DNA of 64,000 bases from positions 1 to 64,000 of the forward strand of contig JANXSF010000026.1 of the NCBI GenBank assembly GCA_025352795.1, read 5' to 3'. The stretch is from Acidobacteriota bacterium (GTDB lineage: Bacteria; Acidobacteriota; Terriglobia; Bryobacterales; Bryobacteraceae). The notes beneath the pieces are model-generated. The model was not told where the DNA came from. It made no database searches and saw only the letters and a program-made list of their open reading frames with translations. Positions 42,471 through 49,662 of this stretch are shown in pieces (the stretch's first letter is position 1; each line of letters opens with the position of its first letter). The translations under genes were made by a program, and so were the position numbers.

Positions 42471-42667
42471 TTGACCGAGTACAGTTTCCTAACGCTGACG
42501 CGGAATACACGCCCCAGCAGAGACGCAGTCTTGATGTGCGCCTTAAGGCTGCCGAAAAAACTTCCTTGCACGGTCCCTTCAAGGATGGCGAGGAAATAGC
42601 AGCTTACTTGAAGACGCTGAAAGCTCAGCGGGACGCCAAGCCAAAGCTAGCGGTCCGAAGAACCTGA
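42443..42667 (+). CDS. Chimeric remnant: PIN toxin start fused to another antitoxin's body
   Basis: A 74-residue open frame overlapping the Phd stop by 28 bases, as PIN toxin genes do. The first 12 residues, MESTKLGILIDR, are a typical PIN N-terminus with its first Asp. After that PIN homology ends. The rest (PNADAEYTPQQRRSLDVRLK, TSLHGPFKDGEEIAAYLK) resembles the body of a different small antitoxin (EYTPxQRR...HGPF pattern). An in-frame deletion joining two toxin-antitoxin units explains this. Whether the fusion is expressed or binds anything is unknown. Confidence 0.6.
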   Translation: MESTKLGILIDRVQFPNADAEYTPQQRRSLDVRLKAAEKTSLHGPFKDGEEIAAYLKTLKAQRDAKPKLAVRRT

Positions 42668-42777
42668 TGAATATTTTGCTTCGCCAGCGTGTTATCAGCG
42701 CTTGCTAAGTGCAGAAGCCATTCATCAAGCAAATGAGCTTTCTGCCCATGACCTTCCCAGTTTGCATGCAAAGAATT

Positions 42778-43014
42778 ATGACGAATAGAAACCTTGATCA
42801 TTACTAATTTACCGTTCGGCCCCTTTCAAAGGAAGAGGGTGGGGGATTTCTTGTGGAATATCCGGCTATACCTGGATGCATGTCTGACGGCGAAACAATT
42901 GAAGAGGCGATCAAGAATGGCCGCCACGCACTTCGCGATTGTATTGAAGTGTTCAAGGAGTCTGGTCGAAAATTACTACAGCGCAGAGTCGAGCGGGCTG
43001 TTTCCAGTCCCTAA
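42778..43014 (+). pseudogene. hicB-like antitoxin with a premature TAA
   Basis: From the ATG at 42778 the frame reads MTNRNLDHY, then TAA at 42805-42807. It resumes at once with FTVRPLSKEEGGGFLVEYPA, then IPGCMSDGETIEEAIKNGR and HALRDCIEVFKESGRKLL, ending at TAA 43012-43014. This is a full-length HicB domain (79 codons) interrupted only by the stop at codon 10. No alternative start exists between the stop and the domain core. No hicA toxin is visible on either side. Confidence 0.75.
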
Positions 43015-43019
43015 ACATT

Positions 43020-43054
43020 ATGAGAAGTTTAAAGTAGCAGTTTAAACTTCTCAT
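43020..43054. repeat. Perfect 14-bp inverted repeat after the hicB relic
   Basis: ATGAGAAGTTTAAA (43020-43033) and TTTAAACTTCTCAT (43041-43054) are exact reverse complements around a 7-base loop. It follows the hicB stop by six bases. The stem is AT-rich with no T-run after it. It may act as a transcription terminator, an operator, or mark an insertion or deletion junction. Confidence 0.6.
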
Positions 43055-43374
43055 GATGCTTGTGGTCATAAATTCGTACTCCAACATACATTTGGACAAC
43101 AATGAGAAGGCGTCTTTAACCTGAATTCCGAAGTGAGTGGGTTGGCCCTCCAATGTCATGTAGTTTCTTGGAAATCGGAATGCTGCCGATCCCAGGGAGC
43201 AGCCCTTGAGCTGCTCATTTCCTTCCAGGAACATATAGGCGCCCAATCTGATCGAGGCCCGGCGCGGTGCGACTGCAGCGTTCGGATTTGATCACTACAG
43301 CAGAACATCGGCTTTCGGTAGGTGCGAACTCACCGCACTTCAACGAATTGACCCTGTGCCGCGTCTAACTTGAT
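43055..43374. other. Intergenic stretch without a supported gene
   Basis: About 320 bases between the decayed toxin-antitoxin patch and the LolA-like gene. A minus-strand open frame to 43246 has no ribosome site and runs through the palindrome and hicB relic, so I do not call it. The promoter of the secretion operon should lie at the right end, but I see no convincing -35/-10 pair. Confidence 0.35.
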
Positions 43375-44010
43375 GTGTGGCGATTCCTTATTTCTTCGAT
43401 TTGCCTGTTGCTCCCAGCCTTCTCCGAAGAGCTGCGCCCTACCCTTGCGGGCATCGAAAAGCGCTACAACTCCATCACAACGCTAGAGTTAGACTTCGAA
43501 CAAACCTATCGCGGGGGAATCGGTCTGCAGCCAAAGCGTACCGAAACCGGTCGCCTTTACCTGCGCAAACCTGGTCGCATGCGCTGGAATTATGCCAAAC
43601 CCGATGGCAAATTCTTCCTTAGCGATTCCAAGTTCTTCTATTTTTATTCGCCCTCTACCGCTCAAGTGGAGAAAACCAAGCTGAAAGATGCTGACGATCT
43701 GCGCGTTCCCCTGGCCTTTCTCCTCGGGAAATTGGACTTTAACCGTGATTTCGACCAGTTTGAGTACTCCAAAACTGCCGATGGGCTGAACGTCAAGGCG
43801 CAACCTAAGAATCTGGAGAAATCGCCCTACAAGGAAGTGATTTTTGTGGTTGACGACCAGTTTGCCATCCGCAAATTAACCGTCACCGGCCAGGATTCGT
43901 CCATCATGGATTTTCGCTTCAAGAACGAACTACGCAATAAGCCCCAAACCGCCGATATATATGAAATGAAACTGCCTCCAGGCGCTCAACTGGTGGAGGC
44001 GATTCGCTAA
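43375..44010 (+). CDS. LolA-like outer-membrane lipoprotein carrier family protein
   Basis: A 211-residue periplasmic protein with a signal peptide (ISSICLLLPAFS). The LolA half-barrel shows IEKRYNSITTLELDFEQTYR, GRLYLRKPGRMRWNYAKPDG, FFYFYSPSTAQVEK and LAFLLGKLDF. LolA shuttles lipoproteins across the periplasm. LolA-like proteins at the head of secretion or pilus clusters may serve a dedicated cargo. The start is a GTG at 43375 with no good ribosome site. It directly abuts the gspF-like gene. Confidence 0.8.
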   Translation: MWRFLISSICLLLPAFSEELRPTLAGIEKRYNSITTLELDFEQTYRGGIGLQPKRTETGRLYLRKPGRMRWNYAKPDGKFFLSDSKFFYFYSPSTAQVEKTKLKDADDLRVPLAFLLGKLDFNRDFDQFEYSKTADGLNVKAQPKNLEKSPYKEVIFVVDDQFAIRKLTVTGQDSSIMDFRFKNELRNKPQTADIYEMKLPPGAQLVEAIR

Positions 44011-45234
44011 ATGGCCGAGTTTATCCTCAAATATGCCGACGCCCGGGGCAAGATCCACCAACAGGTGGCCGAAGCTGCCTCGGAAAATGACCTGCGCGAT
44101 AAGTACAACGAAAAGGGCTTTTTGGTGTACTCCATCAAGCCGAAAAGCCGTACTCAATCGCTCAGTTCAATCAATATTGGCCCTTCTGGCGGCAAGAAGA
44201 AGATCAATTTAGAGAAGTTTTTGATCTTCAACCAGCAGTTTGTGACGCTAATTCGTGCCGGTTTGCCCATTTTGAAAGCGCTGGATCTTCTGGCCGAGCG
44301 TTTGACCGACGAAAAGCTGAGCCCCTTTGTGAAGTCCGTGCGTGACGAAGTAAAGAACGGGGCATTGCTATCAGACGCCTTTGCCCGGCCCGGTGTGTTT
44401 CCTGCCATTTACGTCACATCGATCATGGCTGGTGAAAAGAGTGGCGCTCTGGTGGAAGTGCTGGACCGCTACATCACCTATCAGAAACTGAATTTAGCAG
44501 TAAAGAAGAAGGTCCTGCTTTCCCTAATCTACCCATGCCTGTTGATCATTCTAGTGATCCTACTGGTGATCTTCCTCATCGCTTACGTAGTGCCCAACTT
44601 TGCGGAACTCTACAACAGCATGAACGCGCAGTTGCCCGCCATTACCATGTTGCTGATCGCGGTGGGAACTACGGCCAAGGATTACTTACTGTTCGGCCTG
44701 GGGGCCATGGCCGTAGGGGCCGTCAGCTTCTTTTTCTGGGCTCGAACGGAAGCCGCCCAACCTATTTTGGATCGCATTAAATTGAATACTCCAGTGTTTG
44801 GAGAAATCTGGATTAAGTATCAGGTGGCGCAATTTGCCAGGGTGCTTTCCACATTGCTGATTGGCGGCATCCCACTGGTGCAGGCTCTGGAAACAGCCGG
44901 GGAATCGGTGGGCGCTTCCCTGATCCGCAAGTCGCTCGAAAAGGTACGTAAATCAGTCAGAGAAGGGCAAACGCTGTACAGTTCCATCAAGGAAACCGGG
45001 ATTTTCCCAGAGCTTTCCGTGGACATGATTGAAGTTGGGGAATCGACTGGTGCGTTGCCCGCTATGCTCGGTTCAGTAGCGGAATTTTATGAAGACGACG
45101 TGCAGGTGCGCATGCAGGCTGTACTGTCGCTGATTGAGCCTGCAATCATGATTTTCATGGGCATTTTTGTGGCTTTCGTGTTGGTCGCTCTCTATTTGCC
45201 GATCTTCTCGTTGGCCGATCACATGGGGGGCTAA
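44011..45234 (+). CDS. Type II secretion/type IV pilus inner-membrane platform protein (GspF/PilC)
   Basis: A 407-residue platform protein with two GspF domains and three TM helices (at about 172-200, 222-245 and 375-400). Domain 1 has FNQQFVTLIRAGLPILKALD; domain 2 has FARVLSTLLIGGIPLVQALE and VDMIEVGESTGALPAMLGSV. It transmits the ATPase's movement to pseudopilin or pilin assembly. It starts immediately after the LolA-like stop and is followed one base later by the ATPase gene. Confidence 0.9.
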   Translation: MAEFILKYADARGKIHQQVAEAASENDLRDKYNEKGFLVYSIKPKSRTQSLSSINIGPSGGKKKINLEKFLIFNQQFVTLIRAGLPILKALDLLAERLTDEKLSPFVKSVRDEVKNGALLSDAFARPGVFPAIYVTSIMAGEKSGALVEVLDRYITYQKLNLAVKKKVLLSLIYPCLLIILVILLVIFLIAYVVPNFAELYNSMNAQLPAITMLLIAVGTTAKDYLLFGLGAMAVGAVSFFFWARTEAAQPILDRIKLNTPVFGEIWIKYQVAQFARVLSTLLIGGIPLVQALETAGESVGASLIRKSLEKVRKSVREGQTLYSSIKETGIFPELSVDMIEVGESTGALPAMLGSVAEFYEDDVQVRMQAVLSLIEPAIMIFMGIFVAFVLVALYLPIFSLADHMGG

Positions 45235-45235
45235 T

Positions 45236-46858
45236 ATGGCGACAGATCGCATACGACTGGTTGACCCATTGTCGGAAACGGCAGAGGCGCAGCACTTGGC
45301 GCGCCGCTATCATTCGGAATTCATCGACCTGAAGGAAGGCAAGTTGGATCACGATCTGCTGCGCCTGGTTCCAGTGGACATGATGTTCCGCTATAACTTT
45401 GTGCCGGTGGGGGAAGTGGACGGCGTGCTGGAAGTGGCTGTGGCCGATCCGCGCAATCTGAACTTGATTGACGAACTGACCATGTTGCTGCGGCGCAGAG
45501 TGCGCATCAAGGTGGCCACGCTTACCCAGATTTCCGACTTACTGAAGAAAACCGAGCAATCGAATCGGGTGCTGGAAGAGGTTACCGAAGGCTTCGCGCT
45601 AGACGTAGTGGGTGAGGAAGATAACCCAGACGAGACGCTTTCTATTGAGAAAGTGTCGGCCAATGGGGACGACATTGCCCCAGTTATCAAGTTGGTGGAC
45701 ACTACTCTGTTCAATGCACTGGAACGGCGGGCCAGTGATATTCACATTGAAACGCGCGATCAGGAAGTGGCCATTAAGTATCGGATTGACGGTGTGTTGC
45801 ACTATGCCATGCCGCCCATCGCCAAGGATTGGCACTCCACCATTATCAGCCGTATTAAGGTGATGAGCGAGTTGGACATTGCCGAGCGGCGTGTGCCGCA
45901 AGATGGCCGTTTCCGTGTGCGCTACAAGGGCCGTCTAATCGACTTCCGCGTATCCATTATGCCGACGATTCATGGCGAAGATGCCGTGCTTCGCGTGTTG
46001 GATAAAGAGTCGATGAGCGAGAAGTTTTCAAAGCTCACGTTGGAAGTTGTGGGCTTTGCCGAAAACGACATTGTCAAATTTCGGCGCTATATTAAGGAGC
46101 CCTATGGCATGGTGCTGGTCACCGGACCTACAGGTTCCGGTAAAACGACCACGCTTTACGCAGCGCTTTCGGAAATCAAGAACGATGAAGACAAGATCAT
46201 TACTATTGAAGATCCGGTGGAATATCAGTTAAAGGGCATCACGCAGATTCCGGTGAACGAAAAGAAGGGTCTGACCTTTGCCCGCGGATTACGGTCCATT
46301 TTGCGACACGATCCGGACAAGATCATGGTTGGTGAAATTCGCGATCAGGAAACGGCGCAGATTGCGATTAATGCAGCCCTCACCGGTCACTTAGTGTTCA
46401 CCACAGTCCACGCCAACAACGTTTTGGACGTGCTTGGTCGCTTCCTGAACATGGGTGTGGAACCGTATAACTTTGTGGCGGCGATGAACTGCATTCTGGC
46501 ACAGCGACTGGTGCGCGTAATTTGCGATCACTGCAAAGCACCCACAACATATCCAGAACAGGAACTGCTGGATAGCGGCTTCAATTTAGAAGAGTGGAAA
46601 GACGTCATTTTCTACGAAGGCACCGGCTGTTTTGAATGCGGCGGCACTGGATTCCGTGGCCGTACGGCGATTCATGAATTGCTGGATTTGAGCGAACGGA
46701 TTCGCGATCTGATTTTGGAAAAACGGCCAGGTTCGGAAATCAAGCGGGCTGCGCGGGAAGAAGGGATGACCTTTTTACGGGAAGCGGCGGTAGACAAAGT
46801 GCGTCTAGGAATTACCACCTTGCGCGAAATCAACAAAGTGACTTTCATAGAGACTTAA
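45236..46858 (+). CDS. Type II secretion/type IV pilus assembly ATPase (GspE/PilB)
   Basis: A 540-residue hexameric ATPase. An N-terminal MshEN-like domain (about 1-150) precedes the N2 domain (RRASDIHIETRDQEVAIKYR). Walker A is GPTGSGKTTTLYAAL, the Asp box is ITIEDPVEYQLKGITQI, Walker B is KIMVGEIRDQETAQIA and the His box is HLVFTTVHANNV. The zinc finger CDHC...CFEC precedes GTGFRGRTAIHELL. The ATG at 45236 is one base past the gspF-like stop. It powers assembly of the pseudopilus encoded downstream. Confidence 0.92.
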   Translation: MATDRIRLVDPLSETAEAQHLARRYHSEFIDLKEGKLDHDLLRLVPVDMMFRYNFVPVGEVDGVLEVAVADPRNLNLIDELTMLLRRRVRIKVATLTQISDLLKKTEQSNRVLEEVTEGFALDVVGEEDNPDETLSIEKVSANGDDIAPVIKLVDTTLFNALERRASDIHIETRDQEVAIKYRIDGVLHYAMPPIAKDWHSTIISRIKVMSELDIAERRVPQDGRFRVRYKGRLIDFRVSIMPTIHGEDAVLRVLDKESMSEKFSKLTLEVVGFAENDIVKFRRYIKEPYGMVLVTGPTGSGKTTTLYAALSEIKNDEDKIITIEDPVEYQLKGITQIPVNEKKGLTFARGLRSILRHDPDKIMVGEIRDQETAQIAINAALTGHLVFTTVHANNVLDVLGRFLNMGVEPYNFVAAMNCILAQRLVRVICDHCKAPTTYPEQELLDSGFNLEEWKDVIFYEGTGCFECGGTGFRGRTAIHELLDLSERIRDLILEKRPGSEIKRAAREEGMTFLREAAVDKVRLGITTLREINKVTFIET

Positions 46859-46859
46859 G

Positions 46860-47759
46860 ATGGGCGACGTCATCGGAACTATCACTAGAATATTCGACGA
46901 TCCTCCGCCGGAGTTCGTTTTCGAAATCGGTTCGGGCCAAATCGCCTGGGCGCGCAGGGCTAAGGGCAAACAGGTTTTCGATTCTGGAGCCAAGGAAATG
47001 GATCGCGATGTGCTGGCTATTTCTCCAGCGCATGACAACATGTTGCGACCCGAGGCATTCTTTCAAGCGGTGGCCGATTTGGCACCTCCGCCATCGCGCA
47101 AACGTCCCGGGGCAGTGCTGATTCTGCCCGATTATTGTGGTCGCGTAAGCGTGATTGATTTCGATGATCTACCGAAGAAGCCGGAAGAGCAGATGGCACT
47201 GGTGAAATTCCGGTTGAAGAAAAGCGTCCCGTTTGATGTGGATAACGCGTCGGTGAGCTTTTTCCCACAGACCAGAGTGGAAGGCGGCAAAATTGAAGTG
47301 GTAGTAGCGGTGATTGCGCAGGAGATTTTGGCACGTTACGAAGCACCGTTTCGGTCGGCAGGATTCTGGCCCGGCTTAATCACTACGTCTACTTTGGCTG
47401 CTTGCGACTTAATGCCTACGGAAGGCATTTCATTGTTGTTGAAACAATCGGGTGGAGTGTTGACGGCGGCGGTATTTCGGGGTCGAACTTTGAAGATGGT
47501 GCGCACCGTGGAATTAATGGAAGTCACTCCCCAGGAAGTGGCTGACGTGCTGTTTCCAACCATGGCATTCATGGAAGATGAATGGAAGTTGAAGCCGGAA
47601 CGGTTGGTGCTGTGCGGCTTTGAACGCGGGGAAGGCTTTGACGATTTTCTGGCGCAGGCCACCGGTCTGCCAGTGGAACCGTTGCGCAGCCCCATGGGCA
47701 TGGCTGGCGAAGCGAATGCAGGAATTCAGGGGTTTTTAACCTCAAAGGGAGCGGCTTAG
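46860..47759 (+). CDS. PilM-like actin-fold assembly protein
   Basis: A 299-residue protein with the divided actin-like fold of PilM/GspL cytoplasmic domains: FVFEIGSGQIAWARRAKGKQ near the start, then ALVKFRLKKSVPFDVDNASV, the region typical of PilM (KFRLKK...PFD). It would recruit the ATPase and bind the N-terminus of the PilN-like protein encoded next. It lacks the C-terminal TM helix of GspL, so the PilM/PilN split applies. Spacing to both neighbours is under five bases. Confidence 0.75.
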   Translation: MGDVIGTITRIFDDPPPEFVFEIGSGQIAWARRAKGKQVFDSGAKEMDRDVLAISPAHDNMLRPEAFFQAVADLAPPPSRKRPGAVLILPDYCGRVSVIDFDDLPKKPEEQMALVKFRLKKSVPFDVDNASVSFFPQTRVEGGKIEVVVAVIAQEILARYEAPFRSAGFWPGLITTSTLAACDLMPTEGISLLLKQSGGVLTAAVFRGRTLKMVRTVELMEVTPQEVADVLFPTMAFMEDEWKLKPERLVLCGFERGEGFDDFLAQATGLPVEPLRSPMGMAGEANAGIQGFLTSKGAA

Positions 47760-47763
47760 GGCG

Positions 47764-48330
47764 ATGCGAATTGGAATCAATCTGGCATCGGAACCATTCC
47801 GCCGGGAACGCGCGGTGCTGGTGGCTTCGGCGTTGGTCAGTGGATTAATGCTGGCTAGTTTCGCCGCACTTGGTCTGATGGTTTGGAACGAGCATCAGGC
47901 TAAAACGGAAGAGCGGCACGCCATTGAAAAGCTGGAAAAGCAAGTGGCGGCGGTGGATAAAGAGCAAGTGGGCGTCAACGGCGTATTGCGGACTTCGGGT
48001 AACACTGAAACGCTGGAGCGGAACCTGTTTTTGAATAATCTGATTGCCCGAAAAGGAATTAGTTGGACGCGAATTTTTAATGATTTGGAACATGTGATGC
48101 CGTCCACTGTGCGGTTGGTTTCGGTTCGTCCTCAAGTGGATAACAAGAACGAAATTCAACTGGATATGGTGGTTGGGTGCGCCTCTGTTGAGCCGATTAT
48201 TGACCTAATTCGACGCCTGGAAGCATCCCCATTGTTCGGCGGAACGCAAGTGCACAGTTCCTTGCCACCCAGCCAAAGCGAACCATTGTTGCGGTATAGG
48301 ATTAGCGTGAATTATGCTCAAAAACTTTAA
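47764..48330 (+). CDS. PilN-like inner-membrane assembly protein
   Basis: A 188-residue bitopic protein. The cytoplasmic start MRIGINLASEPFRRER is the PilN motif that binds PilM (INLAxEPFR). One TM helix lies at about 20-42, a coiled coil at about 45-75, and a ferredoxin-like periplasmic domain at about 95-185 (SWTRIFNDLEHVMPSTVRLV). It overlaps the PilO-like gene by 17 bases. Confidence 0.8.
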   Translation: MRIGINLASEPFRRERAVLVASALVSGLMLASFAALGLMVWNEHQAKTEERHAIEKLEKQVAAVDKEQVGVNGVLRTSGNTETLERNLFLNNLIARKGISWTRIFNDLEHVMPSTVRLVSVRPQVDNKNEIQLDMVVGCASVEPIIDLIRRLEASPLFGGTQVHSSLPPSQSEPLLRYRISVNYAQKL

Positions 48331-48949
48331 TTGGGCCGAAATCAAAAATAGCATTGCGGGCCGTGGTGGCAGCTTTTGGGTCCGCGTGATTATGGCTACG
48401 CTACTAGTGGCCAATCTGGTGACAGCGTACTTTGTTTTTTACCCGGTGGGCGGAAGCTCCGACGAATTAGAAGAGCGTCGGCGCGCACTTCAAACGGAAG
48501 TACGTTCCAAGAAGCAGGGGTTTGAACGCTCTCGGATGATCAGCACCAAGGTGGAAAAAGGGAAGGCCGATGGCGATAGCTTCCTCGGCGATTACTTTAT
48601 GGACCGCAGAACGACGTACTCCACCGTAGTCAGTGAACTGGCCACGATGGCGCGCGTATCTGGCATCCGGGCCAAAGAACAATCCATGAACGAAGAGCCC
48701 ATTGAAGGGTCAGACACGTTCAGCATGCTAACCATCACCGGGAACTATGAAGGGACTTACCCAGACCTGTTGAAATTCGTCAACCAGATTGACCACTATC
48801 AGCGACTGTTGATCATCGAACAGTTGACAGCATCGCCACAGGTGCAAACCGGGCTGCTTAGTGTGTCGATCAAGTTGAATACTTTTATTCGCGATTCCGG
48901 GGAAGAGCGGGCAGTGCTGATTCCGGCAGCGATGGGGGCGAAGCCATGA
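48314..48949 (+). CDS. PilO-like inner-membrane assembly protein
   Basis: A 211-residue protein with one TM helix (VIMATLLVANLVTAYFVFYP), a coiled coil (SSDELEERRRALQTEVRSKK) and a periplasmic ferredoxin-like domain (TYPDLLKFVNQIDHYQRLLI). This is the PilO/GspM layout; it would pair with the PilN-like protein. It overlaps both neighbours (17 and 4 bases), so translation is coupled. Confidence 0.78.
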   Translation: MLKNFNWAEIKNSIAGRGGSFWVRVIMATLLVANLVTAYFVFYPVGGSSDELEERRRALQTEVRSKKQGFERSRMISTKVEKGKADGDSFLGDYFMDRRTTYSTVVSELATMARVSGIRAKEQSMNEEPIEGSDTFSMLTITGNYEGTYPDLLKFVNQIDHYQRLLIIEQLTASPQVQTGLLSVSIKLNTFIRDSGEERAVLIPAAMGAKP

Positions 48950-49662
48950 AGATCGGGGCAGAACGGAAACAACTGGCGATTCTTGGTGGCATCCTGACCT
49001 TGGCTGCTTTTCTGTATTGGAGTAATAGTCCAGAAAATCCTGGTGGTGATGCGAAGAGTCAGGCTAGTCGGAAGGCGACTGCTTCTGGCTCAACGGCGAC
49101 GGCGATGCCCGCTCGGCAACAGGCTCCGACTACTGCTGCCCCGGGTAAAAAGCGTGTGGTGGCGAAGTCTAGTTTGCAGGATTTTAAGCCTTCGTTAAAG
49201 GGTCGTAAAGAGGCTTTGGACCCAGCCACCGTGGATCCTTCTTTGCGGCTGGATTTGCTGGCCAAGGTGCAGAAGGTGAATCTGGCTGGGGGGAGCCGAA
49301 GTTTGTTCGATTTCGGTCAGGCTCCGGTGGTGATTGCTAAAGCGGTGACTCCGCCGAAGATCATTCCCTCTGCCGTGAATCCGATTGAAGCTGCCGTGCG
49401 GGCTACGGTCAATTCCACTCCGCCTCCAACGCCTAAAACGCCGATTCCATTGAAGTTTTTTGGCTTTCTGGGTGGTAACCGACAAGCCTCAAAACGGGCG
49501 TTCTTCCTGGAAGGGGAAGACATTCATGTGGCTGGGGAAGGCGACCTGATTCGCAAGCGCTACAAAGTGATTCGCATCGGGTTAAATTCCGCAGTGGTGG
49601 AAGATACGCAGCAGAGTTATGAACAAACGCTGGCTTTGGAAGAGCCGCAGCAGGGGTCTTGA
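48946..49662 (+). CDS. GspC/PilP-like periplasmic linker protein
   Basis: A 238-residue protein. One TM helix near the N-terminus (QLAILGGILTLAAFLYW) precedes a long Ala/Thr/Pro-rich linker. A small beta-rich C-terminal domain follows (PIPLKFFGFLGGNRQASKRA, VAGEGDLIRKRYKVIRIGLN) that resembles the HR domain of GspC/PilP. It would connect the inner-membrane complex to the outer-membrane secretin, which is not in this window. Its stop overlaps the next start as TGATG. Confidence 0.7.
   Translation: MKIGAERKQLAILGGILTLAAFLYWSNSPENPGGDAKSQASRKATASGSTATAMPARQQAPTTAAPGKKRVVAKSSLQDFKPSLKGRKEALDPATVDPSLRLDLLAKVQKVNLAGGSRSLFDFGQAPVVIAKAVTPPKIIPSAVNPIEAAVRATVNSTPPPTPKTPIPLKFFGFLGGNRQASKRAFFLEGEDIHVAGEGDLIRKRYKVIRIGLNSAVVEDTQQSYEQTLALEEPQQGS

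Noticed and set aside
42953-43246. 97-codon minus-strand open frame
   Set aside because: It runs through the palindrome and across the hicB relic, has no ribosome site and no recognisable domain.
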